Positions 18,700 through 25,824 of a stretch of 64,000 nucleotides of DNA are shown piece after piece. Made by a program: the position numbers and the translations under genes. Each line of letters starts with the position of its first letter. Position 1 is the first letter of the stretch. The notes beneath the pieces were generated by a model. The model saw nothing but the letters and a program-made list of their open reading frames with translations, was not told the DNA's origin and searched no databases. Origin of the DNA: JBOGNO01 sp050747245 (GTDB lineage: Bacteria > Acidobacteriota > Terriglobia > Acidiferrales > UBA7541); assembly GCA_050747245.1 (NCBI GenBank), contig JBOGNO010000001.1:248001-312000 (forward strand), in the 5' to 3' direction.

Positions 18700-19034
18700 G
18701 GTTGAGTTTCCTCCAACACGGAAAAAGAGGAAGTAGCACAGGGAATACTACAGCCGCAAAGGGATCCCAAGTGAAATCGGCTGCCGCTACAGCGCCAACG
18801 GCCGGGAAGAATATCACGGGCGTCATGCGAAATCCATTCTCCCTGCCACGCGGGCAAAGCGGCGCTGCGCTACTGCTCTGTTGCTGAGATGCGCGGCCGC
18901 CCGTTGCATCTTAGGCATTGACAACCTGCGGCAGCGAAGTAAGATTCGCATGCCGTTTCCGCCGGGCCTTTGAAAACGCTGCGAATCCGGTGAAAATTCA
19001 CCTCGAACGGCCACGGTGAACTGAAGGAGAATTT
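18700..19034. other. Divergent intergenic region between lodA and the RiPP-like operon
   Basis: No supported gene: two short ORFs (18702-18887 plus, 18823-19014 minus) lack ribosome-binding sites and protein-like composition. A sigma-70-type promoter facing right is listed separately. AAGGAG lies at 19024-19029, six bases before the precursor ATG, and GGAGG serves lodA on the other strand. Confidence 0.6.
18918..18945 (+). promoter_or_regulatory. Putative sigma-70 promoter for the RiPP-like operon
   Basis: TTGACA at 18918-18923 and TAAGAT at 18940-18945 are separated by 16 bp. The predicted transcript would start near 18952, leaving an untranslated leader of about 80 bases before the precursor ATG at 19035. 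The hexamer match is good for -35 and moderate for -10. Confidence 0.4.
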
Positions 19035-19211
19035 ATGGACAACCTAGACAAGGTAGCGAAGGCTGGAGTGAATTTGAGTGAGATGTCCGACGCAGAAAAA
19101 CAGGTAGTGCAATCTCTCAGCCCGCAGGAGGTTGACACTCTGCTCAAAGCGAAGGGCATCTTTGAAGCTAAGCAACAGAAGGCAGCTGTAACTTCTTTGA
19201 AGATTCTTTAG
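19035..19211 (+). CDS. Candidate RiPP precursor peptide (58 aa)
   Basis: A short ORF with a strong ribosome-binding site (GAAGGAGA six bases before the ATG). The peptide is acidic and helical in its first 40 residues, with VNLSEMSDAEKQVV and SLSPQEVDTLLKAKGIF, which read like a RiPP leader. The tail of about 15 residues (EAKQQKAAVTSLKIL) would be the core. It contains no Cys and no aromatic residue in the tail. It is the first gene of the operon, 18 bases before the diiron-type protein, with a B12-type radical SAM RiPP maturase at the end. It has no signal peptide. The precursor role is inferred from context and size; a small regulatory protein is the alternative. Confidence 0.68.
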   Translation: MDNLDKVAKAGVNLSEMSDAEKQVVQSLSPQEVDTLLKAKGIFEAKQQKAAVTSLKIL

Positions 19212-19229
19212 GATTTTCGGCACGTTGCC

Positions 19230-19943
19230 ATGCAACAATCCGCCGTGATTGCGCAGGGCAGGGCTAGCCCCGGGGTGGCCGGACTTGCCCCGAGTGCGCT
19301 CCTGCAGATGAAGATCCAGCTGGTAAACCCGCGCACGCTCAGCAACACTCCCAGCGTGCTTACCCATCCCCGGCTGAAAGAATTCTATTCCGACATGCTG
19401 TTTATGCTTTACTCCACCATCTGGGCCACGGTACCGCTGCTGGAAGCGGCCTGCAAGGTTTCGCAAGAGCTGGCAGCTTCCGACGCGGTGGCTCGTGGAC
19501 TCGCACCTTACTACGAAACTCACGCAGCGGAAGAACTGCATCACGACGAATGGATGCTTGAGGACATGGAGGTGCTGGGGATGGATCGTGCCGAAATCCT
19601 GAGGCGCCTTCCTCCCGCCACCCTCGCAGAAGTAGTCGGCGCCCAATACTACTGGATTTATCATTACCATCCAGTGGCGTTGCTCGGGTACTTGGCGGCG
19701 CTCGAAACCGATCCCGTCCCGGCAAGCGTCGTCGAGAAAGCGGCGGCTGAAAGCGGAGTGCCGCGCGCTGCCTTTCGGACCGTGCTTCTTCACGCGGAGC
19801 ATGACTTCGACCACCGCGACGAACTCAACCGGTTGATCGACCGCTTACCTCTCGAACCGCACCACGTTAAGGTGATTTCGGAAAGCGCGATGCGAGTCGC
19901 CGCAGCTTACGACGAAGCGTTCACCTCGATCCTGCCGGACTAA
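19230..19943 (+). CDS. Iron-containing haem-oxygenase-like (HDO-type) protein
   Basis: A 237-residue, all-helical protein of the haem-oxygenase-like/TenA-PqqC superfamily in its non-haem iron branch. Two metal-site segments are visible: HAAEELHHDEWMLED (from His98; Glu101/Glu102, His105 and Asp106 as likely ligands) and HAEHDFDHRDEL (from His188; Asp192 and His195). Characterised members are diiron oxidases that cleave C-C bonds or oxidise N and C positions in natural-product pathways. Position directly after the precursor suggests a peptide-modifying role, which is inference. The start has no clear Shine-Dalgarno; an internal ATG at 19308 is possible. Confidence 0.75.
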   Translation: MQQSAVIAQGRASPGVAGLAPSALLQMKIQLVNPRTLSNTPSVLTHPRLKEFYSDMLFMLYSTIWATVPLLEAACKVSQELAASDAVARGLAPYYETHAAEELHHDEWMLEDMEVLGMDRAEILRRLPPATLAEVVGAQYYWIYHYHPVALLGYLAALETDPVPASVVEKAAAESGVPRAAFRTVLLHAEHDFDHRDELNRLIDRLPLEPHHVKVISESAMRVAAAYDEAFTSILPD

Positions 19944-19960
19944 GGCGGTTCCCGACCCCC

Positions 19961-22267
19961 TTGGAACCGAATGCCATTTCGAAAGTTTTCAGGGCCGCCG
20001 CTCCGGGAACGATCATCTCGCACTATGAGATCATCGCCCCTCTCGGTGAAGGCGGCATGGGCGTGGTCTACAAAGCTTTCGACAAGCGTCTCAAACGGTC
20101 CGTGGCGCTGAAGTTCCTCAACGAGCAGGCGCTCGAGGGTGATGAAGGAAGGCAGCGACTTCTCTCTGAGGCGCAGGCCGCTGCAGTTCTAGATCATCCC
20201 AACATCTGCCCCATCTATGAAATCAACGAAGCCGAAGGGTGCACCTTTATCGCCATGGCCTGCATTTCCGGCATCAATTTGCGGAAGAAACTGTCTTCTG
20301 CGCCATCGGCTCTGGATGAGGCGCTGGACATTGCCCTGCAGATCGCCAAGGGATTGCTGGCCGCACATGAAAGAGGACTGATCCACCGGGATATCAAACC
20401 GGCCAACGTGATTGTCTCGGACGACGGGATCATCAAAATCGTGGATTTCGGACTGGCGCAACGGCCGGACTCCGCGACGGTGACCGCACCTGGGGGGCTT
20501 GTTGGGACTCTGAGCTACATGTCGCCGGAGCAGGCCGCCGGTGAGCGAGTGGATCGGCGGACCGATCTATGGTCGTGGGGAGTGATCCTATACGAGATGC
20601 TCGCCGGCGTCCCTCCTTTTCGTGGGGACAACGCCCTGGCCCTCCTGAATGCCATCGCGCACAAGAAGCCGGAGCCAGTGCGCACGTTTCGTCCCGGAAT
20701 TCCGGATGGCCTTGAGAGAGTGATTGATCGCGCTCTCGAAAAAGCAGCGGACCAGCGCTACCAGAGCGCGCGAGAAATCATCGAGGACCTCGGAGGTGTT
20801 CTCGGCAAGATGATTGATATCCCCGTAAAGGATCGCAAGCCGATTGCGCGGGATGCAGGCCTGCCGGGTGCCGAACTTTCGATAGCCGTACTGCCATTTG
20901 TCAATACCAGCCCGGACAAGGAGAACGAGGCCTTCAGCGACGGTTTGACGGACGAACTGATCAACGTCCTCGCGCAATGCCAGGGTTTGCGCGTGGTTTC
21001 GCGCACGTCGGCCTTCGCGTTCAAAGGCAACGCGGAAAATATCCGAAGCATCGGGGAACAGCTGCACGTTCAGAGCATTCTCGAGGGAAGCGTGCGAAGA
21101 GCGGGCGAACGGCTCCGCGTGACCGCTCAGCTCATCAAAGTGAGCGACGGATACCATCTGTGGTCAGGCAAATTTGACCGGCAGATGAAGGACATTTTTG
21201 CGATCCAGGACGAGATCGCTCAAACGGTCGCGAATGCACTGGAGATCACGCTCCAGCCAGGCCAGAAGGTTGCGGTGCGCGGCGCGCAGAGGAACCTGGA
21301 GGCTTATCAGCAATACTTGAGAGGCCGATATTACTGGAATCAGATGACCGGGGAAGGCTTCCAAAAAGCCCTTGCCCATTTTCAAGAAGCGCTCAAATTG
21401 GATCCACTTTACGGAGCAGCCTACGCGGGCGTCGCGGATTATTTCACCGTCATGGGAGTGTGGAGTCTTGCGGTGCCCTCCGACGTATGGCCCAAGGCCA
21501 AGTCCGCGGCGCTGAAAGCTCTCGAACTTGATAGCTCGCTGCCGGAAGCGCACATGTCGCTTGGCTATGTGCATATTTTCTATGAATGGGATCGCCCGCA
21601 GGCCGAACAAGAGTTCCGGCGCGCCCTCGAGCTCAATCCCGGGTTGTCTGCGGCCCACTACAGCTATGCGATCTATCTGATACAAACGGGAAGAGCGAAA
21701 GAAGCGGTCGCATCAATGATGAAGGCCAAGGACCTGGATCCCCTTTCCCTGTTGGTCTGCTCCGGTCTCGCCTTCGTTTACTACTACGACCGAGAATACG
21801 ACCGCGCGATCGAAGAGCATCGCAAAGTACTTGAGCTCGATCCAAATTACGTATACTCGCTATTCGGCTTGGGACTCGTGTACCAGGAGCAGGGGCGATT
21901 CAAGGAAGCGATCGAACTCCTGGAAAAGGCTGGCGCCGCGTCGGGCGGCAGTGCGCTAATTCTCGGATTCCTCGGAGGCTGTTATGGAAGGGCGGGGATG
22001 CGCGACAAGGCTCTTGAGGTGTTAAAGCAACTTGATCAGCAGGCGGGTCAAGTATACGTTTCGCCGGTCTGCCAAGCTCTGGTGTACACCGGGATGAGCG
22101 AAAACAGCCGCGCACTCGACTGGCTCGAACAGGCGGCCGAGAGCCGCGCCGTACTGCTCACCTATCTTTCCGTGATGCCGCCGTTTGATCCCTTGCGGAG
22201 CGAACCGCGGCTGATCGCCCTCGAGCGCAGGATGTCGATTCCGGTTACCGATGTTCTCACCGAGTGA
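19961..22267 (+). CDS. Ser/Thr protein kinase with TolB-like and TPR domains
   Basis: A 768-residue multidomain protein. The kinase domain spans about residues 22-285: glycine loop GEGGMGVVYKA, Lys in VALKFL, catalytic loop HRDIKPANV, DFGLAQ and SPEQA. About 305-430 is a TolB/FlgO-like domain (SIAVLPFVNTSPDKENEAFSDGL; EGSVRRAGERLRVTAQL). From about 430 to 740 come TPR repeats (YAIYLIQTGRAKEAVASM, GLGLVYQEQGRFKEAIELL). This build is frequent in Acidobacteriota. No transmembrane segment was seen. The start is a TTG, 17 bases after the previous gene. It may regulate or scaffold the RiPP enzymes or phosphorylate a pathway component; neither is shown. Confidence 0.88.
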   Translation: MEPNAISKVFRAAAPGTIISHYEIIAPLGEGGMGVVYKAFDKRLKRSVALKFLNEQALEGDEGRQRLLSEAQAAAVLDHPNICPIYEINEAEGCTFIAMACISGINLRKKLSSAPSALDEALDIALQIAKGLLAAHERGLIHRDIKPANVIVSDDGIIKIVDFGLAQRPDSATVTAPGGLVGTLSYMSPEQAAGERVDRRTDLWSWGVILYEMLAGVPPFRGDNALALLNAIAHKKPEPVRTFRPGIPDGLERVIDRALEKAADQRYQSAREIIEDLGGVLGKMIDIPVKDRKPIARDAGLPGAELSIAVLPFVNTSPDKENEAFSDGLTDELINVLAQCQGLRVVSRTSAFAFKGNAENIRSIGEQLHVQSILEGSVRRAGERLRVTAQLIKVSDGYHLWSGKFDRQMKDIFAIQDEIAQTVANALEITLQPGQKVAVRGAQRNLEAYQQYLRGRYYWNQMTGEGFQKALAHFQEALKLDPLYGAAYAGVADYFTVMGVWSLAVPSDVWPKAKSAALKALELDSSLPEAHMSLGYVHIFYEWDRPQAEQEFRRALELNPGLSAAHYSYAIYLIQTGRAKEAVASMMKAKDLDPLSLLVCSGLAFVYYYDREYDRAIEEHRKVLELDPNYVYSLFGLGLVYQEQGRFKEAIELLEKAGAASGGSALILGFLGGCYGRAGMRDKALEVLKQLDQQAGQVYVSPVCQALVYTGMSENSRALDWLEQAAESRAVLLTYLSVMPPFDPLRSEPRLIALERRMSIPVTDVLTE

Positions 22268-22332
22268 GGCTCGGAGCGGAGAAAGCTTCGTGGTCCATCG
22301 GCGACCCCGGGGTGGTCCCGGATTGGAGAAAA

Positions 22333-24225
22333 ATGGCGATGAACGATGAGGTTGCCTTAATCGCGATGCCATTCGCCGCTGCGGGCATGCCATCGATTGG
22401 CATCAGCTTGCTACAGGCTGAATTGAAACGGGAAGGGATTGGCTGCGACATCTACTATCCAAATCTGGATTTTGCTTCGCACGTGGGTATCCCGCTCTAT
22501 TCCTGGTTGACAAGCCCTTCGGCAGTGACGCTCACGGGCGAATGGATTTTCTCTCACCTCCTGTTTCCGGACCAGGTGATGCCGGACGAAGCGTACCGAA
22601 AGGAGATCCTGCTAAAGAGGCTGCCTGGGGAGATCGATCTCCGAACACTTCTGGAGATCCTGAAGGCCAAGAAAGAGGCCGCCCAATTCCTAGACCATTG
22701 CCTGAGCAGCATCGATTTTTCCCGCTACCGGATAGTGGGATTCACATCGACGTTCGAGCAAAACGTTGCGTCGCTCGCGCTGGCCCGGCTCCTCAAGGAG
22801 AAATATCCCGAAATCGTGATCGTTTTCGGTGGCGCAAATTGTGAAGCGCAGATGGGAATCGAGCTTCACCGCCAGTTTCGGTTTGTCGATTACGTCTGTT
22901 CCGGCGAAGGCGACCGGAATTTCCCCGAACTCGTGAAGCGAATCTTCAGAGGAGAGTCTGCTTGCGACCTCGACGGCATCATCGCTCGCCGCGACGCCGA
23001 GACGGTGATCCCGTTGAAATTGGTCTCTCCTGTTACCGACCTCGATGAGCTTCCAATCCCCTCCTACGACGACTATTTCGCGCAGCTTCGCAGTAATCGC
23101 CTGGAAGGGCAGTTCGAGCCGATGATTCCGATTGAAACCGCCCGCGGCTGCTGGTGGGGAGAGAAGATGCATTGCACGTTCTGCGGCCTGAACGGCAGCA
23201 CCATGGCATATCGCAGCAAGTCGCCTGCGCGGGTGCTGGAGGAAATCTCGGTGTTTGCCCGAAAGTACGGAACGAAGTTCGTTTCCGTGGATAACATCCT
23301 CAATTTGAAGTACCTGGATTCAGTTTTCCCCGAGGTCATCTCCAGAGGACTCAATTGCACTTTCTATTTCGAGACCAAGGTCAATCTGAAGAAACGCCAA
23401 TTGAAACTGCTCAGCGAGGCGGGCGTAAATGCGATCCAGCCGGGGATCGAGAGCTTGAGCACGCCGATTCTTAAATCAATGAAGAAGGGCTGCACCATGC
23501 TCCAGAACCTGCAATTCCTGAAGTGGGCGAAACAATATGGAATCAAGACCCACTGGAATCTGCTGTACGGCTTTCCGGGTGAGGATCCGACCGAATACAA
23601 GAAGATGGCGCAGTTGATTCCATCTCTTTACCACTTCGAGCCGCCGGAGGCCTCTCCCCGCGTACACGTCTGCCGCTTCAGCCCGTACTTCACCCAGTGG
23701 CGAGAATTCGGGTTCCGCCAGCTTCGGGCGGACCGGAGCTATTCTTTCGTTTACGCGCTTCCGCAAGCCGCGCTCGATAACCTTGCATATACCTTCGAGT
23801 TTGATCATGAACTCGATCAATCGGTCGAATCATACGCCGGAGAAGTTCTGGAGGCGGTGAGTGCTTGGCAGAGCCGTGCGCCTGCGGCCAGTTTGACGAT
23901 GAAGGAAAGCGGCGGCGACCTGCTGCTGATCGACAGCCGAAAACCCGGGCCCGCTGAGAAAACCACGTTGCACGAGCCGCTGAGCACGATCTACCAGCTC
24001 TGCGATGAAGCCATGGGGCTAGCCCGAATCTGGCAGTCGCTCCCGGCCTGCAATCAAACGACCCTCGAAGAAGTAGGAAGCGCGCTCGATTCTCTATGCG
24101 AGAGAGGTTTGATGGCGAAGGAGGGCTCGGTCTATCTGAGTCTTGCGATTCCTCTGGCGGATGCTGGTTGCGATCAGCCCATTCTACTTTCCACTTTGAC
24201 TCCTCAGGATTTCATCTGTAGCTAG
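22333..24225 (+). CDS. RiPP maturation radical SAM C-methyltransferase (B12-type)
   Basis: A 630-residue protein starting at the ATG at 22333 with GGAGAA just upstream. The longer frame from the GTG at 22264, which overlaps the kinase stop, is possible. Residues 1-230 form a cobalamin-binding-type domain (LIAMPFAAAGMPSIGISLLQ; VIVFGGANCEA; YVCSGEGDRNFPELV). The radical SAM core starts with ETARGCWWGEKMHCTFCGLNG, giving a CX7CX2C cluster motif instead of CX3CX2C, as in the RiPP-maturation radical SAM 1 family. Later segments FYFETKVNL, IQPGIESLS and HWNLLYGFPGE match the same family. A C-terminal helical region of about 150 residues may bind the leader. Such enzymes methylate unactivated carbons of a precursor peptide. 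Confidence 0.88.
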   Translation: MAMNDEVALIAMPFAAAGMPSIGISLLQAELKREGIGCDIYYPNLDFASHVGIPLYSWLTSPSAVTLTGEWIFSHLLFPDQVMPDEAYRKEILLKRLPGEIDLRTLLEILKAKKEAAQFLDHCLSSIDFSRYRIVGFTSTFEQNVASLALARLLKEKYPEIVIVFGGANCEAQMGIELHRQFRFVDYVCSGEGDRNFPELVKRIFRGESACDLDGIIARRDAETVIPLKLVSPVTDLDELPIPSYDDYFAQLRSNRLEGQFEPMIPIETARGCWWGEKMHCTFCGLNGSTMAYRSKSPARVLEEISVFARKYGTKFVSVDNILNLKYLDSVFPEVISRGLNCTFYFETKVNLKKRQLKLLSEAGVNAIQPGIESLSTPILKSMKKGCTMLQNLQFLKWAKQYGIKTHWNLLYGFPGEDPTEYKKMAQLIPSLYHFEPPEASPRVHVCRFSPYFTQWREFGFRQLRADRSYSFVYALPQAALDNLAYTFEFDHELDQSVESYAGEVLEAVSAWQSRAPAASLTMKESGGDLLLIDSRKPGPAEKTTLHEPLSTIYQLCDEAMGLARIWQSLPACNQTTLEEVGSALDSLCERGLMAKEGSVYLSLAIPLADAGCDQPILLSTLTPQDFICS

Positions 24226-24470
24226 ACCGAGCGCAAATATCTGACAAAACTCTGTAGAATCCGAAACACCATCTAACCTGGAGTTGAAGAGGATAGGATT
24301 TTTCGAGAGGAGTAGATTCGTCCTGCGAACTCTTCGAGGAGGGTCTTCCGCCTTCGCGCTGCCACGCCATTCGCGCGTCCGCGGCCGCGTTGGACTGAGA
24401 GCCTGGTTCAAGCGCGCACACCGAGAGCTGGCGCACACCCTCCTGGCGCGAATCAAATTGGGGAGATCGT

Positions 24471-24547
24471 TGGGGTGAGCGATGGGATTTGAACCCACGA
24501 CCCTCGGTGCCACAGACCGATGCTCTACCAGCTGAGCTACGCTCACC
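24471..24547 (-). tRNA. tRNA-His (anticodon GTG)
   Basis: Read on the minus strand the cloverleaf is complete: acceptor stem GTGAGCG pairing with CGCTCAC, D-arm AGCTCAGCTGGTAGAGC, anticodon stem TCGGT/ACCGA with loop CTGTGGC (anticodon GTG), and T-arm GTGGGTTCAAATCCCAT. The extra 5' G at 24547 opposite discriminator C is the tRNA-His identity element. The 3' CCA is encoded at 24473-24471. The 3' end faces the RiPP-like operon. Confidence 0.96.
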
Positions 24548-24622
24548 GCCGAGGCTGAGACATCCCAATTTTACGGGCATTCACGGGCCGGCGCAAGAAT
24601 CCGAAAAATTAATTCCGAGGAA

Positions 24623-25561
24623 TCAGTTCCAGCCGGGAAAAGGAATTGGCGGGCCCGTGCGGCGGACGGGGCTGATGCGGGCGCGGGCGTAATCCGCCCA
24701 CGAACCTTTTGGTTCGCAGCGAAGGTAGTGCGTCCAATGCTCCCGAGCGCGCAACGGCTCACCACATTTTTCGTAAGCCAGAGCGAGATTGAAATGCGCG
24801 TCGGAATGGCCGGGATCCGTCCGCACGGCCGAGCGAAGGTGCTCGAGAGCTTCTTCGAGGTCGCCCATTTCTTCGAACACACAGCCGAGGTTGAAATGTG
24901 CCGTTACATTGTCAGATTCGAGCACCAGCGCCGCCTCGAAAGCCCGCCGCGCTTCGTCAAATTCGAAGAGATGATAGAGGGCCACGCCGAGGTTGATGTG
25001 CGCCTCGATCCAGCCCGGCTCGAGTTCCAGCACGCGACGGTAAGCGCCGGCAGCCTCGGCAAATTTTTCGGGCTGCGAATCACACTCCAGCGCGTATTCG
25101 AACCACTGCTCAGCGCTCGGCGAAATCATGCGCCGAATTTCTCCGCGCCTGACGCCAAACTCAAACGGCAGCAGCCACTGCCCACTGAGCGGCTCCAAAG
25201 GCTGTTTTCCCAAACCGGGAGGAATCAAGGCCACTTCCCTTCCGCGCGGAAACAGTCGCAATTGCGCGAGAGGAACGCGCGCGCCGCGCTCCCAGCGCTC
25301 CCACGCCGCCAGAGCTCGTCGCACGCGCCGGGCTGGAATACGGTTTTCCGTGAGATATTTCAAGGATCGCAGTGCGATGAGGTCAGAGAAACTGTAGAAA
25401 CGTTCGCGCCACCGGGTTCTGGGCCGCACAAGCTGCAGACGCTCCCAGTAGCGCAGACGGCCCGGCTGAAGCCCCAGGATTCGGCGCACTTCGCAGCTTG
25501 TGTAGCGCTCAGCCAAATCAGCTCTTGAACTTGAACGGTCCGCTTCAGAGCGCGGACTCAC
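24623..25561 (-). CDS. MerR-type HTH fused to TPR repeats
   Basis: A 312-residue protein from a GTG start. The N-terminus is a MerR winged-helix DNA-binding domain: YTSCEVRRILGLQPGRLRYWERLQLV, then YSFSDLIALRSLKYL. Residues of about 145-290 form three to four TPR units (AHINLGVALYHLFEFDEARRAF, AHFNLGCVFEEMGDLEEALEHL, AHFNLALAYEKCGEPLRAREHW). MerR regulators usually have a C-terminal effector coil; TPRs here suggest sensing through a protein partner. No target operator could be assigned. It is monocistronic and transcribed away from the histidine-kinase operon. Confidence 0.82.
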   Translation of the reverse strand: MSPRSEADRSSSRADLAERYTSCEVRRILGLQPGRLRYWERLQLVRPRTRWRERFYSFSDLIALRSLKYLTENRIPARRVRRALAAWERWERGARVPLAQLRLFPRGREVALIPPGLGKQPLEPLSGQWLLPFEFGVRRGEIRRMISPSAEQWFEYALECDSQPEKFAEAAGAYRRVLELEPGWIEAHINLGVALYHLFEFDEARRAFEAALVLESDNVTAHFNLGCVFEEMGDLEEALEHLRSAVRTDPGHSDAHFNLALAYEKCGEPLRAREHWTHYLRCEPKGSWADYARARISPVRRTGPPIPFPGWN

Positions 25562-25824
25562 AAACGGTCGGTTTCACCCACACGGCTAGTTCGAAAATTG
25601 CTAGCCACAGTATGCTTCTGGAATCCCAAACCGCGCGTAAGAATGATGCAACCGGCATCTATTATGCACTGCATGTCAAATCGTTTCGCAGTTCCGCGGC
25701 GGTCTGCATGTAGCGAGGCGGAACAGCGGCCGCGACAGGCGATTCCATTGCTGGAGAGGCAACAGTGCGTTGCGCCCAGCCGCCGCCTTGTTAAACTTGA
25801 TGGAGCGGATTCTCGTCGCCGTGC

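Noticed and set aside
18823..19014. 63-codon minus-strand frame in the lodA/precursor divergent region
   Set aside because: It overlaps the predicted promoter and is Arg-rich without any ribosome-binding site.
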